Below, piece after piece: positions 52,881 through 60,899 of a DNA stretch of 64,000 nt; the stretch's first letter is position 1; every line of letters begins with the position of its first letter. The position numbers and the translations under genes were made by a program. The notes beneath the pieces were generated by a model, which had not been told where the DNA came from, searched no databases, and saw only the letters and a program-made list of their open reading frames with translations. This DNA is from Luteirhabdus salina (GTDB lineage Bacteria; Bacteroidota; Bacteroidia; Flavobacteriales; Flavobacteriaceae): assembly GCA_025384855.1 (NCBI GenBank), contig JALAHT010000001.1, positions 248,001 to 312,000 of the forward strand, in the 5' to 3' direction.

Positions 52881-53632
52881 TATTTAAATCGCTCTAGTTT
52901 CTTTTTGGTGAATTCGCTCAGCACCAAGCGTCCTGAAATTTCAGCCCTTTCTTCCAAGAGCTCTTCCCAATTTTCAGTACCGCTCCAGAACACCTTCTTC
53001 ATTTCCTTCATAGCTTCTGGATTATACGTACACAGATGCTCAGCAAATTCCTGGACAGCTTTATCCAGTTCTTCTGTTGAATCGTATACTTGCGCATACA
53101 AGCCTTTTTGGCGTGCCCATTCGGGTGCGTAAAAGGCATTGGCATCGATTGCGATTTGGCTCATCCCGGTCAGTCCTAATTTTCGTTCCACCGCTGGTCC
53201 GACCACAAACGGACCGATCCCGATATTCAATTCACTAAGTTTTATAGACGCATATTTTGTTGCCATACAATAATCGACTGAAGAAGCAACACCTACACCG
53301 CCGCCAACAGCTTTACCTTGCACTCTTCCGATAATAAACTTCGGACATTTCCGCATAGCATTGATGACATTGGCAAATCCCATAAAGAATTTCTTTCCGG
53401 TTGTTTCATCTTCAATATTGATCAACTCGTTGAAACTGGCTCCTGCGCAGAAGGTTCTGTCGCCCCCACTTTTTAGGATGATAACTTTCACTTCTTCCTT
53501 CTGACCGACATCGGTAATCGTCTTTGCCAATTTTGCGAGGATGTCACCAGGCAGGCTGTTATGCGCTGGGTGAAAGAACTCTATTGTTGCAATTCCCTTT
53601 GTTATCGTTTCCTTTACGTATGCTTCGTTCAT
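52880..53632 (-). CDS. Enoyl-CoA hydratase/isomerase family protein (PaaF-role candidate)
   Basis: A 250-residue crotonase. The oxyanion-hole segments are FCAGASFNEL and GRVQGKAVGGGVGVASSVDY. The second catalytic Glu is kept in IKLSELNIGIG, but the position that is usually Glu in GG-x-x-E is replaced in GGGVGVA. GPFVVGPAVERKLG replaces the common GAGGTQR. This subtype is frequent in Flavobacteriaceae and is sometimes annotated as methylglutaconyl-CoA hydratase. Here its place between paaZ and paaY suggests it hydrates 2,3-dehydroadipyl-CoA (the PaaF step), although a leucine-pathway role is possible given the neighbouring bkd genes. Confidence 0.82.
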   Translation of the reverse strand: MNEAYVKETITKGIATIEFFHPAHNSLPGDILAKLAKTITDVGQKEEVKVIILKSGGDRTFCAGASFNELINIEDETTGKKFFMGFANVINAMRKCPKFIIGRVQGKAVGGGVGVASSVDYCMATKYASIKLSELNIGIGPFVVGPAVERKLGLTGMSQIAIDANAFYAPEWARQKGLYAQVYDSTEELDKAVQEFAEHLCTYNPEAMKEMKKVFWSGTENWEELLEERAEISGRLVLSEFTKKKLERFK

Positions 53633-53686
53633 ATGCTTTTTATTGTCTAAGGCGGACTCGTTGCGCCTTCATTATAATTATACTTT

Positions 53687-56197
53687 CTATAGCAATCCAA
53701 ACTGCTCAAAATGGTGATTGAGATGCTTTCGCTCCAGCAAATACCATTCGTATTTATTCATATTGCCAAAAACTGCGTTTTTGTTCTTTGCGTCCGGATT
53801 GTTTTTGAAGAATTCTAAATATTCTTCCCGAGCTTCCTTCAATTTCTTTTTGGCATCCTCTAAGGATTCATGTTTCAGATTCGGCATCTTCCCTTCCTCA
53901 TATAACGGAAAATTATAGTCCCGTGGCATCTTTTCGTAATTATATAAGGTTGCATGAACCTTGTCGATTACTTTTTCTGGAGTTGCGATATCAAAGTCCT
54001 GAATTTCACCAGAAGCGATGCGATAGGTATACTCCAAATGCTCCACCATCTGTTGCGCTGTCATAGCACCCCATTTTGGCTTCGTATCTTCTGAAAGTCT
54101 TTCGAGATAGCTATCGATTTTCTCAGAAGTCATTTCTACGAAAGTTTCCTGTTTTTTCTGAACCATCGTTAGAATGGTTGCGATGGCCACCAATGGCTCC
54201 TGGTCTTCATCTGGCTCAGCATCGAAAACCTCTACAAACCACTTCACAATTCCTGAAGGCAGCTCCGTTCCCTTTTGTTCGCGATCGACTTTCTCTTTAC
54301 AGGTCAGTCGCACGTAAATCGTATCATTATGATATAAGGGTCGAAGAAAACGAATCTCTTCCAACCCATAATTGGCCGCAACGGGACCTTTGTTTGGATA
54401 GACAAACAAACCTGCTGCCGCTGAAATAATGAAATAACCGTGCGCTGTTCGTTTTTCGAAAATACTTCCTTCCAACGAGGTGATATCGGTATGGGCGTAG
54501 AAATGATCCCATGTCAAATTACCAAAGTTGACAATATCAGTATCGGTTAATGTTCTTTTGTGAGTTTCAATCGACATTCCCGCTTGGATATCTTCCCAAT
54601 GATAGGCGAACGGATGCTTCTCTGCTTCTTTATAAGCTGCTTTTGGCTGATAAATACCCGTTACCTCGGTCAACGTGGTAGGCGATCCCTGAATAGCACA
54701 ACGCTGTAAGTAATGCTTCACACCACGAACACCGCCCATTTCCTCGCCACCTCCAGCACGTCCTGGCCCACCGTGAATAAGATTAGGTAAGGGAGAACCA
54801 TGTCCGGTACTTTGCTTTGCACTTTCTCGGTTTAGAATTAAGATTCGACCGTGATGTGTGGCCGCGGAAACTGTATATTCTGAAGCGATGGTATCATCGT
54901 TCGTAACGATGGAACTGACAAGAGAACCTTTCCCCATTTTGGAAAGCTGTACTGCTTCTTCCAGCGACTTGTAGGGCATTAGTGTGCTTACCGGCCCAAA
55001 GGCTTCGGTTATATGTGCGGCTTCATTTTGAAGCGGATTGTCTTCACGAAGTAAGATCGGCTTTAAGAAAGCTCCTTTTTTGGAATCGGCTCCAATCGTT
55101 TTCGCATCTTCAAAATCACCGTAGACTATGTTGGCGGTTTCAGAAATCTTTTGAATCTGTTGTTTCACGGCTTCCCGTTGTTCGGTATCGACCAAACTTC
55201 CCATTCGGACTTCTTTCAGGCGTGGATCGCCAATTGTGACTTTATCCAGCGCCTTACCAAGTGCAATCTGTACATCTTTAACCAATTTTTCAGGAACAAT
55301 GATGCGTCGAATAGCGGTACATTTTTGTCCACATTTCACGGTCATTTCATTTCGAACCTCCTTGATAAACAAATCGAATTCTGGTGTTCCCGGAACGGCA
55401 TCTTCACCTAAAATAGAAGCATTCAAACTATCGGCTTCCATAGTAAAGGGAACCGATTCTTCTAATAATTGTGGATGCTTCTTCAGCATTTTTCCTGTGG
55501 AAGCAGAACCCGTAAAGGTTACTACATCCTGCGATTGAACCGTATCGAGAATATTGTTAGCGGTACCCGAAATAAGTTGAATGGAACCCTCCGGTAAGAT
55601 ACCTGAAGCGATGATTTCCTTTACTACCGCTTCTGTTAAATACGCCGTTTGAGGCGCAGGCAATACCACTGCCGGCATTCCTGCCATCCAATTCACCGCA
55701 CATTTCTCCAACATTCCCCAAACTGGGAAGTTAAAGGCATTAATGTGAACTGCCACTCCTTCTCTTGGCACCATAATATGATGTGCCATAAAGCGTCCGC
55801 CACGCGATAGGTCGATGGGATCACCTTCCACATGAAAAGGTTTATTGGGAAATAATTTTCGAAGGGAAGCATTGGCAAAAACGTTTCCGAAGCCACCTTC
55901 AATATCGATCCAGCTATCTATTTTGGTCGCGCCCGTACGATAACTAATCTCATAAAATTGATTCTTTTTTTTGGTAAGGTGAAGCGCGAGCTTTTTCAAC
56001 AATAAGCCACGCTCTTGAAAGGTCATTTTTCGGAGTGTATTTCCTTTTTCTCTTCCGTATTGAAGGATAGAAGGAATATCCAATCCTTCGGTCGTTACAC
56101 TGGTGAAGACTTCACCGGTAATGGAATCCTTGATAGGACGACCTTCCCCTAGACCATCGGTCCAATTTCCTAAAACGTAATGTTGTGTTTTCGTCAT
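53687..56197 (-). CDS. paaZ: PaaZ ring-opening bifunctional enzyme fused to a DUF1569/DinB-like domain
   Basis: An 836-residue protein. Residues about 1-520 are the aldehyde dehydrogenase part (catalytic Cys in VKCGQKCTAIRR, Glu in FTMEADSLNA), and about 530-680 a MaoC-like hot-dog hydratase (NFGNLTWDHFYAHTD). Together they open oxepin-CoA and oxidise the aldehyde to 3-oxo-5,6-dehydrosuberyl-CoA. E. coli PaaZ is about 680 residues long. Here about 150 more residues (684-836) form a DUF1569-like helical bundle: PKWGAMTAQQMVEHLEYTYR and VFGNMNKYEWYLLERKHLNH followed by HFEQFGLL, closely resembling the stand-alone protein at 14244. The reading frame is continuous, so the fusion is real in this sequence. 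The thiolase gene lies 3 bases upstream. Confidence 0.93.
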   Translation of the reverse strand: MTKTQHYVLGNWTDGLGEGRPIKDSITGEVFTSVTTEGLDIPSILQYGREKGNTLRKMTFQERGLLLKKLALHLTKKKNQFYEISYRTGATKIDSWIDIEGGFGNVFANASLRKLFPNKPFHVEGDPIDLSRGGRFMAHHIMVPREGVAVHINAFNFPVWGMLEKCAVNWMAGMPAVVLPAPQTAYLTEAVVKEIIASGILPEGSIQLISGTANNILDTVQSQDVVTFTGSASTGKMLKKHPQLLEESVPFTMEADSLNASILGEDAVPGTPEFDLFIKEVRNEMTVKCGQKCTAIRRIIVPEKLVKDVQIALGKALDKVTIGDPRLKEVRMGSLVDTEQREAVKQQIQKISETANIVYGDFEDAKTIGADSKKGAFLKPILLREDNPLQNEAAHITEAFGPVSTLMPYKSLEEAVQLSKMGKGSLVSSIVTNDDTIASEYTVSAATHHGRILILNRESAKQSTGHGSPLPNLIHGGPGRAGGGEEMGGVRGVKHYLQRCAIQGSPTTLTEVTGIYQPKAAYKEAEKHPFAYHWEDIQAGMSIETHKRTLTDTDIVNFGNLTWDHFYAHTDITSLEGSIFEKRTAHGYFIISAAAGLFVYPNKGPVAANYGLEEIRFLRPLYHNDTIYVRLTCKEKVDREQKGTELPSGIVKWFVEVFDAEPDEDQEPLVAIATILTMVQKKQETFVEMTSEKIDSYLERLSEDTKPKWGAMTAQQMVEHLEYTYRIASGEIQDFDIATPEKVIDKVHATLYNYEKMPRDYNFPLYEEGKMPNLKHESLEDAKKKLKEAREEYLEFFKNNPDAKNKNAVFGNMNKYEWYLLERKHLNHHFEQFGLL

Positions 56198-56200
56198 AGT

Positions 56201-57406
56201 TTATACTTTCTCGATTATGGCAGCATATCCTTGTCCGACCCCTACACACATTGTTACCAGTGCGTATCGTTTGTTTTGTTTCTGAAGTTCCAAAGCGGCG
56301 GAATAGGTGATTCGTGTTCCGGTAACCCCTAGCGGGTGACCAATAGCAATTGATCCGCCATTTGGATTGATGCGCGGATCATCATCTTTCAATCCCCATT
56401 CACGGATACATGCCAAGGCTTGGGATGCGAAGGCTTCATTTAGTTCGATGACATCCATATCATTCATCGTTAACCCTGCTTTTTCTAAGGCTTTATTTGA
56501 AGCTTCCACTGGTCCGATTCCCATGATTCTGGGCTCCACTCCCACCACTGCAGAACTCACGAAGCGCGCCATCGGTTTCAAACCATATTTTTCCACGGCT
56601 TCTTTCGACGCGATAATCGTAGCTGCCGCGCCATCGTTCAAACCAGAGGAATTACCAGCGGTAACGCTTCCCTCCTTCCGAAAGGCTGGGCGTAATTTTG
56701 CCAGAATTTCCTTAGTCGTATTTGGTTTGATAAATTCATCTTGGGAGAAGATGATGGGGTCTTTTTTTCGCTGTGGAATTTCAACAGGCACGATTTCTTC
56801 TGAAAGTCGACCGTTTTCCTGTGCTTTTGCCGCTTTCATCTGACTGTGATAGGCAAAGGCATCCTGGTCTTCGCGAGTAATATTGTGCTTTTTCACCAAA
56901 TTTTCGGCTGTAACCCCCATTCCGTCCGTGCCATATAGATCGTGCATTTTCTTATTGACGAATCGCCATCCGAAGCTACTGTCATACATCTTTGCATCGG
57001 TACCAAAGGCTGATGATGGTTTTGCGATAACGTATGGACCGCGTGTCATGTTCTCGACGCCGCCTGAGATAAACAGATCACCATCGCCGGCCTTAATGGC
57101 GCGATTGGCATGAATCATAGCGGAAAGGCCGCTGCTGCACAGTCTATTGACTGTTTCACCAGGAACGGTGACTGGCAGCCCTGCCAGCAGCAGCGCCATA
57201 CGAGCGACGTTTCTATTGTCTTCACCCGCCTGATTGGCGCAGCCCATGATAACATCATCAAAGGCTTCTTTTGGAATGTTCGGATTTCGTTTTACTATTT
57301 CGGCGATGACGTGCGCCGCCAAATCATCGGTTCGAATGGTACTGAGCGTACCTTTATAGTTTCCGATGGGCGTTCTGATGCCGTCGATTATATATGCTTC
57401 TTTCAA
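56201..57406 (-). CDS. paaJ: Acyl-CoA thiolase (PaaJ/PcaF type), TTG start
   Basis: A 401-residue thiolase that should cleave 3-oxoadipyl-CoA and 3-oxo-5,6-dehydrosuberyl-CoA in phenylacetate degradation. The acyl-accepting cysteine is in NRLCSSGLSA, the catalytic His in GGSIAIGHPLGVTGTR and the second Cys in TMCVGVGQGYA. The familiar start KEAYIIDGIRTPIGNYKG is preceded by TTG at 57406, not ATG, and an in-frame TAG lies two codons above. The codon sits exactly where the inserted four-helix-bundle segment begins, so the original ATG may have been lost there. The generic acetyl-CoA acetyltransferase alternative is less likely given context. Confidence 0.92.
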   Translation of the reverse strand: MKEAYIIDGIRTPIGNYKGTLSTIRTDDLAAHVIAEIVKRNPNIPKEAFDDVIMGCANQAGEDNRNVARMALLLAGLPVTVPGETVNRLCSSGLSAMIHANRAIKAGDGDLFISGGVENMTRGPYVIAKPSSAFGTDAKMYDSSFGWRFVNKKMHDLYGTDGMGVTAENLVKKHNITREDQDAFAYHSQMKAAKAQENGRLSEEIVPVEIPQRKKDPIIFSQDEFIKPNTTKEILAKLRPAFRKEGSVTAGNSSGLNDGAAATIIASKEAVEKYGLKPMARFVSSAVVGVEPRIMGIGPVEASNKALEKAGLTMNDMDVIELNEAFASQALACIREWGLKDDDPRINPNGGSIAIGHPLGVTGTRITYSAALELQKQNKRYALVTMCVGVGQGYAAIIEKV

Positions 57407-57417
57407 ATTCTAAATTT

Positions 57418-57429
57418 TAAATTAAAAAT
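57418..57429 (+). repeat. Left inverted repeat of the four-helix-bundle segment
   Basis: TAAATTAAAAAT, complementary to 57825-57836. The low complexity makes chance pairing possible. Confidence 0.4.
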
Positions 57430-57449
57430 GTAAAATGATAATATTTACT

Positions 57450-57791
57450 TTACTTAACCTGTGATGTTTTAAGACTAGCTGCGAAAATCGCTACCAGCTC
57501 GGTACATTCATTATATATTTTTTCATACATAACACTATCCTTAATAAGCTCAGCCTTTTGCAAAATTTGTAGATTCACCTGAGACTCTCTTAATTCCTTT
57601 AGACATAGTTTCATTTTATGAATAAAGTCTTTTTTTGATTCCGATGCTTGTGCTTCCCCATAGTTCAAAGCTGCAGCCGAACTCGACCGAATAAGCTGTT
57701 GGGAAAGATGATTAGAAGCAAAAGTTTTTTCTAAAAACCCAATATCTTTTATGATTGAAGCTGAAAAATTAACCAACCTCTTGTAAATCAT
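57450..57791 (-). CDS. Four-helix-bundle protein (23S rRNA intervening-sequence/S23 family)
   Basis: A 113-residue helical protein of the S23/IVS-encoded family: LVNFSASIIKDIGFLEKTFA, then LSQQLIRSSSAAALNYGEAQ, KDFIHKMKLCLKELRESQVN and a last helix. Relatives are encoded in intervening sequences of 23S rRNA genes and resemble the Avd accessory protein of diversity-generating retroelements; they often occur as accessory single genes. It has no place in phenylacetate catabolism and interrupts the operon between paaI and the thiolase. Flanking inverted repeats suggest a mobile passenger. Confidence 0.85.
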   Translation of the reverse strand: MIYKRLVNFSASIIKDIGFLEKTFASNHLSQQLIRSSSAAALNYGEAQASESKKDFIHKMKLCLKELRESQVNLQILQKAELIKDSVMYEKIYNECTELVAIFAASLKTSQVK

Positions 57792-57824
57792 ATGCAGGTT
57801 TTGGCTTCAACTTTAATATTTAAA

Positions 57825-57836
57825 ATTTTTAATTTA
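57825..57836 (-). repeat. Right inverted repeat of the four-helix-bundle segment
   Basis: ATTTTTAATTTA, the reverse complement of 57418-57429, located 6 bases from the paaI stop codon. Confidence 0.4.
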
Positions 57837-57842
57837 CTATTT

Positions 57843-58253
57843 TTAATCTTCCCAATCTTTTGAGGTGCGGTATACCACTCCTTTAAACAAAGCTACCAAT
57901 TCTTCGCCTCTTTTCACCTCCACTACATTAAAGCCTAACTTTCGATTCACCTTTTCGATGACACTTTCAGCTACCAAATAATCCCCTTCATTCAAGGCTT
58001 CAATATGGTTGATACTGGTTTCTATAGAAACCGCAAACTTCCCGTGGGTGTTAGCTGCAAAACCGAAAGCCGTATCGGCCAAGGAGTAACTGATTCCGCC
58101 GTGCGCTTTCTGCATACTATTCAACATCTCCTTTCGGATGGTCATTCCAACTTTGCAGCGTCCAAGTTCCACTTCCAAAATTTCGATTCCTAGCCACTTA
58201 CTAAATGGATCGAGCCGCAACATTTTATGCGGGATTCTTTCACCTTGCATCAT
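57843..58253 (-). CDS. paaI: Hydroxyphenylacetyl-CoA thioesterase PaaI
   Basis: A 136-residue hot-dog thioesterase. The family motif AHGGISYSLADTAFGFAANT at about 50-69 includes the conserved Gly pair and the catalytic Asp, and LGRCKVGMTIRKEMLN and SIETSINHIEAL are the flanking strands. It should hydrolyse (hydroxy)phenylacetyl-CoA and recycle CoA when the pathway stalls. Its start ATG overlaps the paaH stop as ATGA (58250-58253), giving translational coupling. Confidence 0.92.
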   Translation of the reverse strand: MMQGERIPHKMLRLDPFSKWLGIEILEVELGRCKVGMTIRKEMLNSMQKAHGGISYSLADTAFGFAANTHGKFAVSIETSINHIEALNEGDYLVAESVIEKVNRKLGFNVVEVKRGEELVALFKGVVYRTSKDWED

Positions 58254-59440
58254 GAAAAGAAGGTCTGGTTATTTGTTGACATCTCACGAAGTTTTGGGGA
58301 ACAGCGATACCTATCTTCACGATATTTATCATACAATCCATCCAACTTCTTTACGCACCAATCAATCCCTTGCTCGTCGGCCCATTGTAACAATCCTTTG
58401 GGATAATTCACCCCTTTTGTCATCGCGTTGTCAATATCCTCGGCCGAGGCAATATTCCAAAACAGGGCATCTGCCGCTTCATTGATAAGCATCACCAAAA
58501 TCCGATCGAATACTTTCTGCCCCAAGGCTGTGTCAAAAGTGTCCTCCAAATTTTCCGGAAGAACAGGTTTTCCATCCTTATATTTATAATAACCACGACC
58601 TGACTTTCGGCCCAACCAACCCGCTTCTGCCATTCTCTTTTGGGTGAAAGAAGGTTTATAGCGTGGATCGTAATAGAAGGCTTCAAAAACGGTCTCGGTG
58701 ACGATGTAGTTTACATCATTCCCTATAAAATCCATTAATTCGAAAGGTCCCATTCGGAAGCCTCCAATCGATTTCATGGCCCAGTCGATGGTAGCGAAAC
58801 CTTCGGTTCCTTCTCCTACCATTCCTTCTTCATAAATACGAAGCGCTTCACCATAAAAGGGACGCGCTACACGATTTACGATAAATCCAGGCGTATCCTT
58901 AGCGATCGCAACAGTTTTTTTCCAGTTTGAAATGTTCATTTGAACCTTTCGAAGTACTTTATCTGATGTTTGAACCGCCGGAATTACCTCTACCAATTTC
59001 ATAAGCGGTGCGGGATTGAAAAAGTGAATTCCAATACATCGTTTTGGTCTTTTGAGTGAAGCTGCTATAGAAGCTATGGATAATGATGACGTATTTGAAG
59101 CGATGATACATTTTTTGGAAACATAGCTTTCCAGCTCCTGAAACACTTTCTTTTTTATGTCGAGATCCTCGATGATGGCTTCGATCGTCAGTTCGCTATC
59201 CGAAAGTTCTTTCAGTGAATCGACATAAGAGATATTACCTTGAATTCTATTCTTTTCTTCTGAATCAATTCTTCCTTTTTCGATTAGTCGGTTTAGGATT
59301 TTATCCAATGCCTTTTCAGCTTTCTCCAGCGCTTCAGGATTTTTGTCGAAAAGCTTCACCGTACAGTCAGCTGTTGCTGCCACCTGTGCGATACCGCTTC
59401 CCATGGTTCCTGAACCGATAATTCCAACGTTCTTTATCAT
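58250..59440 (-). CDS. paaH: 3-hydroxyacyl-CoA dehydrogenase PaaH
   Basis: A 396-residue NAD-dependent dehydrogenase oxidising 3-hydroxyadipyl-CoA to 3-oxoadipyl-CoA. The Rossmann motif VGIIGSGTMGSGIAQVAA is at the N-terminus. CIGIHFFNPAPLMKLVEVIP carries the catalytic His, TPGFIVNRVARPFYGEALRI the linker helix, and two C-terminal 3HCDH helical domains follow (the second around RILVMLINEAADALFWNIAS). It is shorter than E. coli PaaH (about 475). The gene lies between paaG (23-base gap) and paaI (4-base overlap). Confidence 0.93.
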   Translation of the reverse strand: MIKNVGIIGSGTMGSGIAQVAATADCTVKLFDKNPEALEKAEKALDKILNRLIEKGRIDSEEKNRIQGNISYVDSLKELSDSELTIEAIIEDLDIKKKVFQELESYVSKKCIIASNTSSLSIASIAASLKRPKRCIGIHFFNPAPLMKLVEVIPAVQTSDKVLRKVQMNISNWKKTVAIAKDTPGFIVNRVARPFYGEALRIYEEGMVGEGTEGFATIDWAMKSIGGFRMGPFELMDFIGNDVNYIVTETVFEAFYYDPRYKPSFTQKRMAEAGWLGRKSGRGYYKYKDGKPVLPENLEDTFDTALGQKVFDRILVMLINEAADALFWNIASAEDIDNAMTKGVNYPKGLLQWADEQGIDWCVKKLDGLYDKYREDRYRCSPKLREMSTNNQTFFS

Positions 59441-59463
59441 ATACTTCTATTGGCTTTTGCGTT

Positions 59464-60246
59464 TTATTTTCCTTTAAAATTGGGCTTTCGCTTGTTCACA
59501 AATGCATCGACCCCTTCGGCATAATCTTCACTTTGGGCTGCTTCAATCTGTAATTTGCTCTCCATATCTAATTGCGCCTCTAAATCATTCGTCATCGACT
59601 GGTTCAATAATCGCTTTGTCATACCCAATGCCTTGGTAGGCATATTCGCTAAGGTATTGGCTATTTTCTCGGTTTCTTCTGAAAGTGTTTCCGCTGAAAA
59701 CACCTTGTATACCATTCCCATTCGCTCAGCCGCTTCGGCAGAAACCTTATCGCCTAACATCATCAAGGCAGAAGCTTTCTGAAAACCGATCAATCGTGGC
59801 AAAAAGAATGTGCCAGCACTATCGGGAATCAATCCGATTTTGCTGAAGGCCTGAATGAAACTCGCTCCTTCAGAAGCAAGCACAATGTCACAAGCCAGCG
59901 CTATATTCGCTCCCGCGCCGGCAGCCACACCGTTCACTGATGCTATTATAGGTTTTTCAATAGAACGAATTCTGGAAATAATGGGGTTGTAATGTTCTTC
60001 CAATATTTTTTTGAAGCCAGGATTCAATTCTGGGGTGGTGACTTCCTTTAAATCCTGTCCGGCACAAAATGCTTTTCCTTCTCCAGTGATGACGATCGCT
60101 CTTACTTCATCGTTCATTTCTGCTACATCTAAAGCATCCTGAAGCTCTAATGCCATTTCACGATTAAAGCTGTTGAAAACGTTGGGACGGTTTAAGCGGA
60201 GAGTCGCTATGTTGTTTTTTATTTCGTTGGTGATTGATTGGCTCAT
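59464..60246 (-). CDS. paaG: PaaG-type isomerase (1,2-epoxyphenylacetyl-CoA isomerase)
   Basis: A 260-residue crotonase. The oxyanion-hole motifs FCAGQDLKEVTTPELN and SVNGVAAGAGANIALACDIV are visible. GLIPDSAGTFFLPRLIGF carries the Asp used by PaaG isomerases where hydratases have Glu or Gly. This supports conversion of the ring epoxide to oxepin-CoA rather than simple hydration. The C-terminal EDYAEGVDAFVNKRKPNFKG is typical. The gene is separated from paaD by a 115-base gap containing a repeat element. Confidence 0.9.
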   Translation of the reverse strand: MSQSITNEIKNNIATLRLNRPNVFNSFNREMALELQDALDVAEMNDEVRAIVITGEGKAFCAGQDLKEVTTPELNPGFKKILEEHYNPIISRIRSIEKPIIASVNGVAAGAGANIALACDIVLASEGASFIQAFSKIGLIPDSAGTFFLPRLIGFQKASALMMLGDKVSAEAAERMGMVYKVFSAETLSEETEKIANTLANMPTKALGMTKRLLNQSMTNDLEAQLDMESKLQIEAAQSEDYAEGVDAFVNKRKPNFKGK

Positions 60247-60304
60247 ATTCTTTTAGTGTCAAATTTTAATCTATCGTCTTAATTGAAAATCAGACTGCTG
60301 TATA

Positions 60305-60369
60305 TAACGGTGCCGCAACGAGTGCCTGCCCTGCCGGCAGGCGGGCGGCACGACTTGGTTTTTATTTTA
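60305..60369. repeat. Intergenic repeat element with GC-rich hairpin, copy 1
   Basis: AACGGTGCCGCAACGAGTGC leads into a GC-rich inverted repeat centred on TGCCGGCA (60322-60352), and GACTTGGTTTTTATTTTA follows. The flanking words recur in the paaC-paaB gap at 61702-61747. Confidence 0.55.
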
Positions 60370-60862
60370 GGCATTTGAAATAATCGAACGGTTCTTGGCA
60401 GTCATCACATTTGAATAGGGCTTTACAAGCAGTTGAACCAAATTGACTGACCAAATGGGTATTGGTACTGCCACAATTGGTGCATTTCACCACTTTTTTT
60501 TCACCCAACAGCGCATCCTTGTCGGCTGTTTCCTCAAGTGGCGCAGCAATACCATATTCTTCCATCTTTCGCTTTCCAGCTTCGCTAATCCAATCGGTGG
60601 TCCATGCAGGTGACAATACCAGTTGAACTTTTGCTTGCATTCCTTTTTTGTAAAAGGCTGCCTTTAGATCATCGCTCATTACGTCCATAGCCGGACAGCC
60701 CGAATAGGTTGGTGTCAATTTTATGCGCACCACACCATCTTCTTTTACAGCTTCACGAATAACACCTAAATCCAATACCGACAATACAGGAATCTCCGGA
60801 TCGGAGACAGACTCCAGAATCGGAATTAAATCTGTTTGTATGTTTGGTTTTGTTTCGGTCAT
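60362..60862 (-). CDS. paaD: PaaD, Fe-S/metal-centre maturation factor of phenylacetyl-CoA epoxidase
   Basis: A 166-residue protein. The N-terminal MIP18/DUF59 domain has SVSDPEIPVLSVLDLGVIRE at about 14-33 and TPTYSGCPAMDVM with the conserved Cys. The C-terminal zinc-ribbon-like part has CTNCGS near 131-136, CK and CDDCQEPFDYFKC. PaaD is required for activity of the PaaABCE epoxidase, presumably assembling a metal centre. The gene follows paaC after a 37-base gap that holds a REP-like palindrome. Confidence 0.93.
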   Translation of the reverse strand: MTETKPNIQTDLIPILESVSDPEIPVLSVLDLGVIREAVKEDGVVRIKLTPTYSGCPAMDVMSDDLKAAFYKKGMQAKVQLVLSPAWTTDWISEAGKRKMEEYGIAAPLEETADKDALLGEKKVVKCTNCGSTNTHLVSQFGSTACKALFKCDDCQEPFDYFKCLK

Positions 60863-60870
60863 AATAAAAA

Positions 60871-60892
60871 CCCCTCGACTGCGCTCGGGGAG
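60871..60892. repeat. REP-like palindrome between paaD and paaC
   Basis: CCCCTCGACTGCGCTCGGGG with AG following. The arms CCTCGA and TCGGGG pair with one wobble. This word, followed by GACA, is a frequent dispersed intergenic element in Flavobacteriaceae in my recollection. Confidence 0.6.
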
Positions 60893-60899
60893 ACAGTAG

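Larger units (their letters stand above)
57407..57842. mobile_element. Putative small insertion carrying a four-helix-bundle gene
   Basis: The segment between paaI and the thiolase contains one unrelated gene with AT-rich flanks. TAAATTAAAAAT at 57418-57429 and its complement at 57825-57836 lie just inside the ends. Neighbouring paa genes are otherwise packed within a few bases. No transposase is present, so the mobility is only inferred. Confidence 0.35.

Noticed and set aside
57450-57791. Diversity-generating retroelement (Avd-like four-helix protein)
   Set aside because: No reverse transcriptase, template repeat or variable repeat is present in the window, so only the S23-type helical bundle call is supported.
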